NCBI GenBank assembly: GCA_030247555.1
Contig: JAOTSD010000017.1
Coordinates: 1-60,418 of the forward strand
DNA length: 60,418 nucleotides
Direction of reading: 5' to 3'
From: Siculibacillus sp.
GTDB lineage: Bacteria > Pseudomonadota > Alphaproteobacteria > Rhizobiales > Ancalomicrobiaceae
Made by a program: the position numbers and the translations under genes. Below the pieces are notes generated by a model that saw only the letters and a program-made list of their open reading frames with translations, did not search any database and was not told where the DNA came from. Every line of letters starts with the position of its first letter. The first letter of the stretch is position 1. Below, one piece after another: positions 42,257-53,660 of this stretch.

Positions 42257-42333
42257 GCCTCGCCGGACGTGGAGACGGGCGGTCGATCGCGGGGTTCGTG
42301 ATCGTCGTCCGGCCTCTCCGCAAGGTTCCCATG

Positions 42334-42362
42334 CTGAAACGGAGCGGAGTTCGCGCTAGAAT
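42334..42362 (+). promoter_or_regulatory. candidate promoter of the 63-aa membrane protein gene
   Basis: CTGAAA (42334-42339) and TAGAAT (42357-42362), exactly 17 bases apart; -10 is a five-of-six and -35 a four-of-six match. The leader would be about 90 bases. Confidence 0.5.
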
Positions 42363-42456
42363 TCCTATTCGATGGTGTCGTCGAAGGTCGGCGGCGCCGA
42401 AAATCCGATCTCGCGCCGGCGCGGCTGGAGATCGCAACGAGGTGGAGGAGAGCCCC

Positions 42457-42648
42457 ATGTCCGACCTCGCGCTCATCGTCATCGGCATCGTCGTCTTCGT
42501 CGGGCTCGCGATCGCGTTGGCCGGACCGGTCCGCGCCTGGCTGTCGAGCGAATCGAAGGTCTTCCTCCACGATCTCAAGGCCGACGACGAACTCGACCTC
42601 GAGGAGGCGCAACGCGAGGCGACCGCCGAGCAGCGGCCGCGAACCTGA
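42457..42648 (+). CDS. small single-helix membrane protein (63 aa)
   Basis: A 63-residue protein with one N-terminal membrane helix (about residues 4-24, LALIVIGIVVFVGLAIALAG) and an acidic cytoplasmic tail (LHDLKADDELDLEEAQREATAE). GGTGGAGGAG precedes the ATG, and an upstream promoter is visible. Function unknown. It is convergent with maeB, 60 bp from the maeB stop. Confidence 0.7.
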   Translation: MSDLALIVIGIVVFVGLAIALAGPVRAWLSSESKVFLHDLKADDELDLEEAQREATAEQRPRT

Positions 42649-42708
42649 ATCCGGCGCGAAGGAGACGACGCGCCGCAGCTCCGACGGCCGCTCCCGACGA
42701 TCGACGTC

Positions 42709-44991
<2,283 letters not shown>

Positions 44992-45121
44992 GCGTCTCTC
45001 CAGGGCCGCGGGCGGTGCGCGGTTCTCGTTCTCATCGGCGAGTGAAGTGCGGCGGGCGCCGCGGCGGCGGGGGCCCGCGCCACGGATCTTCCCGAAACCG
45101 CGTCTCGTCGAAGGGGAGAGG

Positions 45122-45150
45122 ACCATAGTCGCGCGCCGAGCCGCGCTCAA
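45122..45150 (-). promoter_or_regulatory. candidate maeB promoter in the 349-bp maeB-mutS gap
   Basis: On the minus strand TTGAGC (45150-45145) and TATGGT (45127-45122) separated by exactly 17 bases, about 130 bases before maeB. For mutS I see only a weak -10-like TGATAA near 45286 without a matching -35. The rest of 44992-45340 holds no gene. Confidence 0.5.
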
Positions 45151-45340
45151 GGCGGGGCGAGGGGTCTCGTCGACGGAATCGCATGCTTCCTTGGTCTCGA
45201 GCCCACTTTCGACCTCGAAACCGACGCCCGGTGGTGGAAAGACGGAGGCGCGGCCGCCGCACGGCTCGCCCCGGCGCCATCTCCTCTGATAAGCTCCGCG
45301 CCTCGCCCGCCCCCGCCGCGCCCCGAGAGCTTCCGCCCCC

Positions 45341-48082
45341 ATGTCCGACCCGACGGCCCGCGACGCCTCCGACCTGCGCCCGACGCCGGTCATGGAGCAG
45401 TACATAGAGATCAAGGCGGCCAATCCCGACTGCCTCCTGTTCTACCGGATGGGCGACTTCTACGAATTGTTCTTCCACGACGCCGAGGAGGCGAGCCGGG
45501 CGCTGGGCATCGTGCTGACCAAGCGGGGAAAACACCTCGGCGAGGACATCCCGATGTGCGGCGTGCCGATCTCGCGCGCCGACGAATATCTCCAGCGGCT
45601 GATCGCCTTCGGCTTCCGCGTCGCGGTGTGCGAGCAGCTCGAGGACCCGGCGGAGGCGCGCAAACGCGGCTCCAAGTCGGTGGTCAAGCGCGATGTCGTC
45701 CGCCTCGTCACCCCCGGCACCATCACCGAGGACAACCTGCTCGACGCCGGCCGCGCCAACTGGCTCGTCGGCCTGACGCGGGCGAAGGGTGGCGAGGGCG
45801 AGGCGAGCCGCTTCGGTCTCGCCTGGGTCGACATCTCGTCCGGTGCCTTCCGGGTCGCCGAGACCGACGCGGCCCGGCTCCCCGCCGAGATCGCCCGCAT
45901 CGAGCCGCGCGAGATCGTGCTTCCCGACCGGCTCTTCGACGACTCGGAACTGAGGCCGCTGCTGCGCTCCGAGCGCATCGCGGTGACCCCGGTGGCGGGC
46001 GCCCTGTTCGACGCCGCCACCGCCGAGGCGCGGGTGGCGAGTGCCTTCGCGGTGGCCACCACCGACGCCTTCGGCGGCTTCTCGCGGCTGGAACTCTCGG
46101 CGATCTCCGGCGTCGTCGCCTATGTCGAGCGCACCCAGAAGGGGGCGCGCGCGCCGCTCGAGCCACCGCGCCGCGAGGGCGGCCTCGGCGAAGGCGCGGC
46201 GATGATGCTCCTCGACGCCGGCACCCGCGCCAATCTCGAGATCTCCCGCACGCTCTCCGGCGAGCGCCGCGGCTCGCTCCTCTCGGCAATCGACCGTACG
46301 GTGACCGCCGGCGGTCAGCGGCTGCTGGCCGAACGGCTCGCCGGCCCCTCGACCGACCGCGGCGTCATCGAGGCGCGGCTCGACGCGGTCGGCTTCCTCC
46401 TCGACGATCCTACCCTCAGGCGTCGGCTGCGCGAGGCGCTGGAAGTCGCTCCCGACATGCTGCGGCCGCTCGGTCGGCTGGGACTCGGTCGCGGCGGGCC
46501 ACGGGATCTCGGCGCGATCCGCGCCGGGCTCGAGGCGGCGCGCCGTCTCGGGGCCGGTCTGGCGACCATCGGCATCCTGCCGGTGGAACTCGAGCGGGCG
46601 CGCGAGGCGCTCGCGGCGGCACCGAGCGACCTCTCCGACCTGCTAGGCGGCGCCCTCCTCGACGAATTGCCGCTCGGCCGGCGCGACGGCGGCTTCGTCC
46701 GACCCGGCTGGTCGGTGCCGCTCGACGAGGCGCGCGAGCTCTCCGCCGACAGCCGCCGCACCATCGCGCGCCTCGAGGCCGACTACGTCGTCGAGACCGG
46801 CATCAGGTCCCTGAAGATCCGGCACAACAACGTGCTCGGCTTCTTCGTCGACACCACCGCCACCCATGCCGAAAAGCTCTTCGCCCCGCCGCTCGCCGAA
46901 CGCTACATCCACCGCCAGACACTCGCCAACGCGGTGCGCTTCACCACAGTGGAGCTCTCCGATCTCGAGGCGAGGATCGCCTCGGCCGGGGAACGGGCGC
47001 TGGCGATCGAGGGCGAGATCTTCGACACGCTGGTCGGCGCCGCGCTCGGCCGCGAGAGCGAGATCCGCGCCGCGGCGGAAGCGCTCGCCGTACTCGACGT
47101 CGCCGCCGGCCTCGCCGAACTCGCCGATCAGGAGGGCCACGTCCGACCGAAGATCGAGGAGGGACTCGCCTTCCGCATCCTCGGCGGACGCCACCCGGTG
47201 GTCGAGCAGGCGCTGAGAGTGGGCTCCGGCGAGCCCTTCGTCGCCAACGACTGCGATCTGGGGCCGCGGGCGAGCGAGGGTGACGGGCGGCTGCTCATCG
47301 TCACCGGCCCCAACATGGGCGGCAAGTCGACCTATCTCCGGCAGAACGCCCTGATCGTGCTGATGGCGCAGATCGGCGCCTTCGTGCCGGCGCGGGAGGC
47401 GACGATCGGCCTCGTCGACCGGCTGTTCTCCCGCGTCGGGGCGGCCGACGACCTCGCCCGGGGCCGCTCGACCTTCATGGTCGAGATGGTGGAGACCGCC
47501 GCGATCCTCAATCAGGCCGGTCCGCGGGCGCTGGTCATCCTCGACGAGATCGGCCGCGGCACCGCCACCTTCGACGGGCTCTCGATCGCCTGGGCGACGA
47601 TCGAGCACCTCAACGCCGTCAATCGCTGCCGCGCCCTCTTCGCCACCCACTATCACGAGCTGACCGCGCTCGCCGAACGGCTGCCGCGGATCGCCAACGT
47701 CACCTCGGCGGTGCGCGAATGGAAGGGCGAGGTCGTCTTCCTGCACGAGATCGTCGCCGGGGCGGCGGATCGTTCCTACGGCATCCAAGTGGCGCGCCTC
47801 GCCGGACTGCCGCCGCGCGTCATCGACCGCGCCCGGCAGGTGCTGAAACAGCTCGAGGAGCAGGACCGGCGCGGCCGACGCGACACCTTCGTCGACGAGC
47901 TGCCGCTGTTTTCCGCGGCGCCGCCTAAGGCCCCTCCCCCGCCCGAGCCCGTCTCCGACGACCGCTACGAACGGCTCACCGCCGAGATCGCGGCGCTCGC
48001 CCCGGACGACATGAGCCCGCGCGAGGCACTCGACGCGCTCTATCGGCTGAAGGCGCGGGTGAGGGAGATCGAGACGGAGTGA
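45341..48082 (+). CDS. mutS: DNA mismatch repair protein MutS
   Basis: A 913-residue mismatch-recognition ATPase. The N-terminal mismatch-binding domain has the Phe-x-Glu motif in [18 protein letters not shown], a connector and lever/clamp region follows, and the ATPase has Walker [10 protein letters not shown] at about residue 656, with [16 protein letters not shown] as Walker B and the [10 protein letters not shown] segment. The C-terminal tail holds a proline stretch ([12 protein letters not shown]) before a dimerisation helix. Length is full. It is divergent from maeB and only 85 bp before a LysE gene on the same strand. Confidence 0.97.
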   Translation: MSDPTARDASDLRPTPVMEQYIEIKAANPDCLLFYRMGDFYELFFHDAEEASRALGIVLTKRGKHLGEDIPMCGVPISRADEYLQRLIAFGFRVAVCEQLEDPAEARKRGSKSVVKRDVVRLVTPGTITEDNLLDAGRANWLVGLTRAKGGEGEASRFGLAWVDISSGAFRVAETDAARLPAEIARIEPREIVLPDRLFDDSELRPLLRSERIAVTPVAGALFDAATAEARVASAFAVATTDAFGGFSRLELSAISGVVAYVERTQKGARAPLEPPRREGGLGEGAAMMLLDAGTRANLEISRTLSGERRGSLLSAIDRTVTAGGQRLLAERLAGPSTDRGVIEARLDAVGFLLDDPTLRRRLREALEVAPDMLRPLGRLGLGRGGPRDLGAIRAGLEAARRLGAGLATIGILPVELERAREALAAAPSDLSDLLGGALLDELPLGRRDGGFVRPGWSVPLDEARELSADSRRTIARLEADYVVETGIRSLKIRHNNVLGFFVDTTATHAEKLFAPPLAERYIHRQTLANAVRFTTVELSDLEARIASAGERALAIEGEIFDTLVGAALGRESEIRAAAEALAVLDVAAGLAELADQEGHVRPKIEEGLAFRILGGRHPVVEQALRVGSGEPFVANDCDLGPRASEGDGRLLIVTGPNMGGKSTYLRQNALIVLMAQIGAFVPAREATIGLVDRLFSRVGAADDLARGRSTFMVEMVETAAILNQAGPRALVILDEIGRGTATFDGLSIAWATIEHLNAVNRCRALFATHYHELTALAERLPRIANVTSAVREWKGEVVFLHEIVAGAADRSYGIQVARLAGLPPRVIDRARQVLKQLEEQDRRGRRDTFVDELPLFSAAPPKAPPPPEPVSDDRYERLTAEIAALAPDDMSPREALDALYRLKARVREIETE

Positions 48083-48167
48083 CGGCCGGGCGCGCTCCGG
48101 GCGACGATCCCCGCTGGTCGATCGCCCGCCCGCCGGTCTACGATCCGACGAAATGGAGGGACCCCGC

Positions 48168-48791
48168 ATGTCGCAGATCGATCTGCCGCTGATCCTCGCA
48201 GCCGCCTTCGTCGGCGCCGCCAGCCCGGGTCCGACGACGTTGGCGCTGGTCGGCACCGCGCTCGATCAGGGGCGGACGAAGGCGCTGGCGCTGGCCTCGG
48301 GGGTCACCTGCGGGTCGCTCACCTGGTCGCTCGCCGCGGCGCTCGGCCTCGGCGCGGTGATGCTCGCCAATGCCTGGGTCTTCGAGGTGATCCGGGTCGC
48401 CGGTGCCGGCTACCTCGCCTGGCTCGCCTTCCGTTCGGCGCGGGCGGCGATCCGTCCGGGAGCAGCGACCGCCCGCTCGCTCGGTTCGGGGTCGCGCCTC
48501 GCCACCTTCCTTCAGGGCTATGCCCTGCACATCACCAATCCGAAGGCGATTCTCTTCCTCGGTTCGCTCTATGCGCTGGGCGTGCCCGCGGATGCCGGGC
48601 CGTCGCAATTGGCGCTGGTCGTGGCGGCGGTCGGGCTGCAGAGCCTCGCCATCTTCCACGGCTACGCGCTGATCTTCTCGCACCGGCGCGCCGCCACCAG
48701 CTTCCTCGCGGCGCGGCGGTGGCTCGACGGCGTCTTCGCCCTCGCCTTCGGCTGGGCGAGCATCAAGGTGCTGACCGCGAAGCTGCAGTGA
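48168..48791 (+). CDS. LysE/RhtB-family amino acid exporter
   Basis: A 207-residue inner-membrane protein with about six helices of the LysE superfamily. The N-terminal signature is AAAFVGAASPGPTTLALVGTALDQGR, with the conserved PGP; LAWLAFRSARAA and ITNPKAILFL are also family features. The substrate cannot be assigned; relatives export lysine, homoserine or threonine. The ATG at 48168 is preferred because GGAGGG lies seven bases upstream; the ATG at 48153 overlaps that site. Probably co-transcribed with mutS or driven by an unseen promoter. Confidence 0.88.
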   Translation: MSQIDLPLILAAAFVGAASPGPTTLALVGTALDQGRTKALALASGVTCGSLTWSLAAALGLGAVMLANAWVFEVIRVAGAGYLAWLAFRSARAAIRPGAATARSLGSGSRLATFLQGYALHITNPKAILFLGSLYALGVPADAGPSQLALVVAAVGLQSLAIFHGYALIFSHRRAATSFLAARRWLDGVFALAFGWASIKVLTAKLQ

Positions 48792-48805
48792 CGGCGGCGA
48801 GCCGC

Positions 48806-49762
48806 TCAGCTCGCCCGGCGACCGGCGTCGGCGCCGTAGAAGGTGACGTAGCGCTCGGAAATCTCGCGCACCGGCATGACGACGAAGACGTCCGTCGTGC
48901 CGAACTGATGATCGACCACCGCCCCGTCGCCGAACTTGGCGCCGATGCGCAGATAGCCCTTGACCAACGGCGGCAGGGCCTGGAGGGCGGCACGGGTGTC
49001 GATCGCCGCCGGCGCCATGCGATCCATGGTGGCGTAGCGCTCCGGCAGCGCCCGGACCCGCCAGTCGGGGCCGGCCGAGCAGTGGTGGTGGAGGAAGGAG
49101 AGCGGCAGGGCGAGGCGGGAGGGATCGGTGCCCTCGAGGCTGGCGCAACCGATCATCGCGCCGATGCGATGACGCAGCACATAAGCCCAGATGCCCTGCC
49201 AGAGCAGTTCCACCGTGCGCTTGCCGCGCCAGGCCGGCAGGACGCAGGAGCGGCCGAGCTCGAGGAACTCGAGGCCGCGATGACGATCGAGGAGGCCGCC
49301 GAGATCGTACTCGCTCGCCGAATAGAAGCCGTCGTGGCGCTCGGCGACCGACTGGCGCAGCACCCGATAGGTGCCGACGATCTTCGGCCGCGACTTGCCG
49401 AAGGGCTTGGCCTCGGTGGCGGCGTGATCGACGACGAGGATGTGATCGCAGATGGCGTCGAAGGCGTCCGAATCGCGTCGGGTCATCAGGGCACGGACGT
49501 CGGCGATCGCCGACATCTCTTCGTAGAAGACCCGGTAGCGCAGTTCCTGCGCCCGCTTCACCTCGCCGACCGTTCGGGCGAGGCGCACCTCGAGCGACCC
49601 GATGCGCCCCAGCGAGGCGTCGACCGGCGTCCCCGGCAGGCGACCGACCGGCGCCGGCACCCCGAGACCCGGCAGGACGTCGATGCGGCCGACCGGCAGG
49701 TGGCGCGGCGGCACGAAGCGTCCGAGGAGACGACGGGGCGAGAGGGCGGCGGGAGCGGTCAT
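48806..49762 (-). CDS. olsB: OlsB-like L-ornithine N-alpha-acyltransferase
   Basis: A 318-residue GNAT-type acyltransferase that uses 3-hydroxyacyl-ACP to acylate ornithine, the first step to ornithine membrane lipids. Recognisable stretches are RYRVFYEEMSA, FDAICDHILVVD, VGTYRVLRQSVAE and FLELGRSCVLPAWRGKRTVELLWQGI near the acyl-donor site. The protein is slightly longer at the N-terminus than rhizobial OlsB (about 300 aa). An OlsA partner is not adjacent; plsC at 7.9 kb might serve. Expression in relatives is induced by phosphate limitation, but I see no Pho box here. Confidence 0.88.
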   Translation of the reverse strand: MTAPAALSPRRLLGRFVPPRHLPVGRIDVLPGLGVPAPVGRLPGTPVDASLGRIGSLEVRLARTVGEVKRAQELRYRVFYEEMSAIADVRALMTRRDSDAFDAICDHILVVDHAATEAKPFGKSRPKIVGTYRVLRQSVAERHDGFYSASEYDLGGLLDRHRGLEFLELGRSCVLPAWRGKRTVELLWQGIWAYVLRHRIGAMIGCASLEGTDPSRLALPLSFLHHHCSAGPDWRVRALPERYATMDRMAPAAIDTRAALQALPPLVKGYLRIGAKFGDGAVVDHQFGTTDVFVVMPVREISERYVTFYGADAGRRAS

Positions 49763-49959
49763 CGGAAGCCTCGTTGCCGAAGGGGCGTCCGGCGACCGGA
49801 TCGCCCTCGGGCAGCGGCCTCGAGTGGGATCGCGTCGTCGGAACGTCACACCTCAGACCACGGGCGCGCGACGACGGCGTGACGATCGCACGACGGTATC
49901 ATGACGGTGGCGTCGAACCGACACGAAGGGCCGGCGCCGCCCGGCGCGCGGGTCAGGAG

Positions 49960-51825
49960 TCAGGAGCCGGCGGCGAGATCGTTGGCGACGGCGAAGCCGG
50001 CGAGCAGCGCGACGAGGCGTTCACGCTCGATCGGCTTGACCAGCACCGCGTCGGCCCCGGCGGCGCGCGCCCGCATCGCCGCGGCGGCGGTGCCGTCGGC
50101 GGTGAGCGCGACGATGCCGAGACGATGGTCGTCGCCGACTTCGGCGCGGCGCAGGGCGCGGATGGCGGCGAAACCGTCCATGCCGGGCATGTGGAGGTCC
50201 ATCAGGACGCCGGCGAAGGGGCGGCCGCGATCGTGCGCCTCGGCGACCGCGGCGACCGCGGCGGCGCCATCGGCGACGACGACGACCCGATGGCCGAGAT
50301 TCTCGAGAAGGGCGCGACCGAGAAGGGCGTTGATCTCGTTGTCGTCGGCGAGCAGCAGGTCGAGGCCGCCGACGGGAGCGGGGCGGACAACCCCCGGCGC
50401 GGCGGCCGGTTCGTCGAGACCCTCACCCGCCCCGAGGGCGGCGACGACGCGGGCGAGCGAGGCGGCGCGCACCGGCTTGACGAGATGGGCGACCGAACCG
50501 GCGCGACGCCATTCGGCGAGGCGGGCACGGTCGGTCGGGGTGATCAGCACCGCCGCCGGCACGGTACGGCGAGGCGAGGCGCGCAACGCGGCGAGATGCT
50601 CGGCGGCGCGTTCATCGCCGTCGACCAGGACGACATCGAAACTCTCCGCGGGGTCGAGGGCGTCCGGATCGCTCACCAGCACCGCTTCGGCACCGAGGGC
50701 ATGGAGGCGACGCACGAGGAGCGGCGGTTCGACGACACCCTCGGAGATCAACGCGACGCGGCGTCCGGCGAGCGGCAGGGGCCCCGGTGCGCGGCGCTCG
50801 ACCGACGGCAACAGCAGGTCGAAGACGAACACCGACCCCTCGCCCGGGCGGCTCGACAGGCTAAGATCGCCGCCCATGCGTCTGACGATCGAGCGGGCGA
50901 TGGCCAGACCGAGGCCGGTGCCGCCGCCGCGCGGATCGGTACCGGGGGCGGCACGCTCATATTCGGCGAAGATGCGCTCGGCATCCTCGGCGGCGATGCC
51001 GATGCCGGTGTCGCGGACGCGGAAGGCGATGCGGCCGGCGCCGGTCGGGCCCGTGGCCGGTTCGACTTCGACCGCGACGCCGCCGCGGGCGGTGTATTTC
51101 ACCGCGTTGCCGGCGAGATTGATCAAGACCTGACGCAACAGGATCGGGTCGGCCTCGACCCGTTCGGGCAGGCTCGGAGCGACGATCGAGGCGAGTTCGA
51201 GGCCCTTGCCGTGAGCCCGCGGCGCCATCAGCTCGACGACGTCCTCGACCAGCGACCCGAGGTCGATCGGCTCGGGGGTCGGTGTCAGGCGGCCGGCCTC
51301 GGCGCGCGCCAGATCGAGCACGTCGTCGACGAGGCCGAGGAGGGCGGTGCCCGACGTGCGCACGGCGCGGACGTAGGCCGTCTGCTCGGGGGTCAACGGC
51401 GTGTCGGCGAGAAGGTCGGCCATGCCGACGATGCCGTGCAGCGGGGTGCGGATCTCGTGGCCGACGGTGGCGAGGAGGCGCGACTTGGCGGCGACCTCGG
51501 CCTCGGCGCGGGCGGCGCGGGCGGCGTCAGCCTCGGCGGGCGGCGCGGCGGCGACCGCTTCGGCGCCCGGTTCGGCTGCCGCCGGCAGGAAGCGCGTCAC
51601 CGCGAGAGCAACGATGGCGAGCATCAGGACGAGGGAAAGGGTCTCGGCGGCGGGCGCGCCGGAGAACACGCCGGCGGCGGCGGTGATCGAGAAGGCGAGG
51701 AGCAGCGCGTCGGAGCGCGTCGGAGCGCCATCGGACCACGGCCGCGGCGGCGGCGCATCGCCGACGCCGTCTCGGCGCTCTTCGTCGTGATCGCAGCGTT
51801 GGCGATCTTCGTCCCTGCCGCCCAT
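49960..51825 (-). CDS. hybrid histidine kinase with two receiver-like domains
   Basis: A 621-residue sensor kinase. Two short hydrophobic segments (about residues 39-55 and 62-80) precede a coiled helix, the dimerisation domain with His123 in VGHEIRTPLHGIVGM, an HATPase domain (NLAGNAVKYT, DTGIGI, GGGTGLGLAIA), and two receivers. The first receiver lacks the acidic pair at its start but keeps VLVDGDE and the LVKPV lysine, so it may be inactive. The second has ADDNE, VLMDLHMPGMDG and VKPIE and looks active. No periplasmic sensor domain is present. The ATG at 51825 follows GGGAG. No response-regulator gene is nearby, so output is unknown. Confidence 0.9.
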   Translation of the reverse strand: MGGRDEDRQRCDHDEERRDGVGDAPPPRPWSDGAPTRSDALLLAFSITAAAGVFSGAPAAETLSLVLMLAIVALAVTRFLPAAAEPGAEAVAAAPPAEADAARAARAEAEVAAKSRLLATVGHEIRTPLHGIVGMADLLADTPLTPEQTAYVRAVRTSGTALLGLVDDVLDLARAEAGRLTPTPEPIDLGSLVEDVVELMAPRAHGKGLELASIVAPSLPERVEADPILLRQVLINLAGNAVKYTARGGVAVEVEPATGPTGAGRIAFRVRDTGIGIAAEDAERIFAEYERAAPGTDPRGGGTGLGLAIARSIVRRMGGDLSLSSRPGEGSVFVFDLLLPSVERRAPGPLPLAGRRVALISEGVVEPPLLVRRLHALGAEAVLVSDPDALDPAESFDVVLVDGDERAAEHLAALRASPRRTVPAAVLITPTDRARLAEWRRAGSVAHLVKPVRAASLARVVAALGAGEGLDEPAAAPGVVRPAPVGGLDLLLADDNEINALLGRALLENLGHRVVVVADGAAAVAAVAEAHDRGRPFAGVLMDLHMPGMDGFAAIRALRRAEVGDDHRLGIVALTADGTAAAAMRARAAGADAVLVKPIERERLVALLAGFAVANDLAAGS

Positions 51826-52011
51826 GATCGCTCCCGCGCCGGCCCTCGCTCGCCGATCCCGGGAGGATGGCGGAGAAGGCGGCGGACGTGTCGCTCGGCC
51901 CGCCGGAGGGCGGGTCCATCGCGAACACACGATAGGAGATCGGGGTTGCGAAAGGCTTGACGGGCGACGCCCCTCGCGCACCCCGCGGCGCGGCGAGACG
52001 TCCGGTGTCCG

Positions 52012-53544
52012 TCAGGCGGCCATCGCCAGCCGCGCGCCGCAGCTGCGGTAGCTCAACGCCTCGGCGAGATGGATGCGACCGACGGTCTCGTCGCCGTCGA
52101 GATCGGCGAGGGTGCGGGCGACCTTGAGGACGCGGTGGTAGGCGCGCGCCGAGAGGCGCAGCTTGTCGGCGGCGTCGGCGAGCAACGCGGTGCCGGCGCG
52201 GTCGGGTCGGACGATCTCGTCGACGAGGGTGGCCGACATGTCGGCATTGGTCCGCACGCGGTCGAGCCCGCGAGCGGCGAAACGGGCGATCTGGCGCTCC
52301 CGGGCGCGGGCGACGCGGGCGGCGACCTCACGCGAGCCTTCGCTCGGGGCGGGCAGGACGAGATCGGCGGCGGTGACGGCGGCGACCTCGACGCGCAGGT
52401 CGATGCGGTCGAGCAGCGGGCCGGAGATGCGCTCCTGATAGTCGGCGGCGCAGCGATTGCCGCGCCGGCAGGTGTGGCCGGGGTCGCCGGCATGGCCGCA
52501 GCGGCAGGGGTTCATGGCGGCGACGAGCTGGATGCGGGCGGGATAGCTCACCCGGTGGTTCGCCCGGGCGATGACCACTTCGCCGCTCTCCAGCGGCTGA
52601 CGCAGCCCGTCGAGCACCTGGGGGATGAATTCCGGCAATTCGTCGAGGAAGAGCACGCCGTTGTGGGCGAGCGACACCTCGCCGGGGCGGGCGCGCAGGC
52701 CCCCGCCGACCAGCGCCGCCATCGAAGCGGAATGATGCGGCGCGCGGAAGGGGCGACGGTCGGAGAGGCGGCCGTCGGCGAGTTCGCCGGCGATCGAGGC
52801 GATCATCGACACCTCGAGCAGTTCGCGCGGCGCCAGCGGCGGCAGGATCGAGGGCAGGCGGCTCGCCAGCATCGACTTGCCGGACCCCGGCGGGCCGACC
52901 ATCAAGAGGTTGTGACCACCGGCGGCGGCGATCTCGAGGGCGCGCTTGGCGGTCTCCTGACCCTTGACGTCGGCGAGATCGGGCAGGCCGGTCGCCGCCT
53001 CGCGGATCTTCGGCTGTGGCCGCGAGATCACCTGAGTGCCCTTGAAGTGGTTGGCGAGCTGGACGAGGCTGCGGCCGGCGACGATGGCGAGATCGGGGCT
53101 CGCCCAGGCCGCTTCGGATCCCGAATCGGCCGGACAGATCAACCCCTTGTCGAGCGCCGCGGCACCGATCGCGGCGGGTAGGACGCCGGCCACCGGAGCG
53201 ATGGTGCCGTCGAGCCCCAGCTCGCCGAGCGCCACCCAGTCCATCAGCTGGTCGCCGGGCAGGGCACCGATCGCCGCCAGAATGGCCAGCGCGATCGGCA
53301 GATCGTAATGGCTACCCTCCTTGGGCAGATCGGCGGGGGCGAGATTGACGGTGATGCGGCGTTGCGGCAGGGCGAGACCGGAGGCGTGGAGAGCGGCGCG
53401 GATGCGCTCGCGGCTCTCGCCGACGGTCTTGTCCGGCAGGCCGACGAGGGCGAAACAGGGATTGCCCGAGGTGATCTGCACCTGCACGTCGACCGGCACC
53501 GCTTCGATGCCCTGGAATGCGACCGTGGTGACCCGTGCGACCAT
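52012..53544 (-). CDS. comM: ComM/YifB, Mg-chelatase-like AAA+ helicase
   Basis: A 510-residue AAA+ protein that in naturally competent bacteria drives branch migration during uptake of single-stranded DNA. An N-terminal Lon-like domain (QITSGNPCFALVGLPDKTVGES) is followed by Walker A GPPGSGKS, Walker B VLFLDELPEF, a C4-type zinc-knuckle region (CRCGHAGDPGHTCRRGNRC) and the C-terminal domain (RTLADLDGDETVGRIHLAEALSYR). A GAGGCGGGG site precedes the ATG. The promoter contains a LexA box, so it is likely induced by DNA damage. Hybrid-kinase gene follows 186 bp downstream. Confidence 0.95.
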   Translation of the reverse strand: MVARVTTVAFQGIEAVPVDVQVQITSGNPCFALVGLPDKTVGESRERIRAALHASGLALPQRRITVNLAPADLPKEGSHYDLPIALAILAAIGALPGDQLMDWVALGELGLDGTIAPVAGVLPAAIGAAALDKGLICPADSGSEAAWASPDLAIVAGRSLVQLANHFKGTQVISRPQPKIREAATGLPDLADVKGQETAKRALEIAAAGGHNLLMVGPPGSGKSMLASRLPSILPPLAPRELLEVSMIASIAGELADGRLSDRRPFRAPHHSASMAALVGGGLRARPGEVSLAHNGVLFLDELPEFIPQVLDGLRQPLESGEVVIARANHRVSYPARIQLVAAMNPCRCGHAGDPGHTCRRGNRCAADYQERISGPLLDRIDLRVEVAAVTAADLVLPAPSEGSREVAARVARARERQIARFAARGLDRVRTNADMSATLVDEIVRPDRAGTALLADAADKLRLSARAYHRVLKVARTLADLDGDETVGRIHLAEALSYRSCGARLAMAA

Positions 53545-53578
53545 GACCCCGCCTCGACGCCGTCTCGTCCCGCCCATG

Positions 53579-53607
53579 TTCATAGAACATTCCGGGAACC
53601 ATTGCAA
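53579..53607 (-). promoter_or_regulatory. comM promoter with an SOS (LexA) box in the spacer
   Basis: On the minus strand TTGCAA (53607-53602) and TATGAA (53584-53579) are 17 bases apart. The LexA box of Alphaproteobacteria, GTTC-N7-GTTC, reads GTTC-CCGGAAT-GTTC and lies at 53585-53599 (on the + strand GAAC-N7-GAAC), entirely inside that spacer, the classic position for repression. A 15-bp palindrome with ATA centre (ATGTTC and GAACAT) overlaps the -10 end. Confidence 0.75.
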
Positions 53608-53660
53608 CCCTCGCGCGGCCCACTGGTTGCATTCGGTTGTGTCGAGAGAACGGAGCCGGA

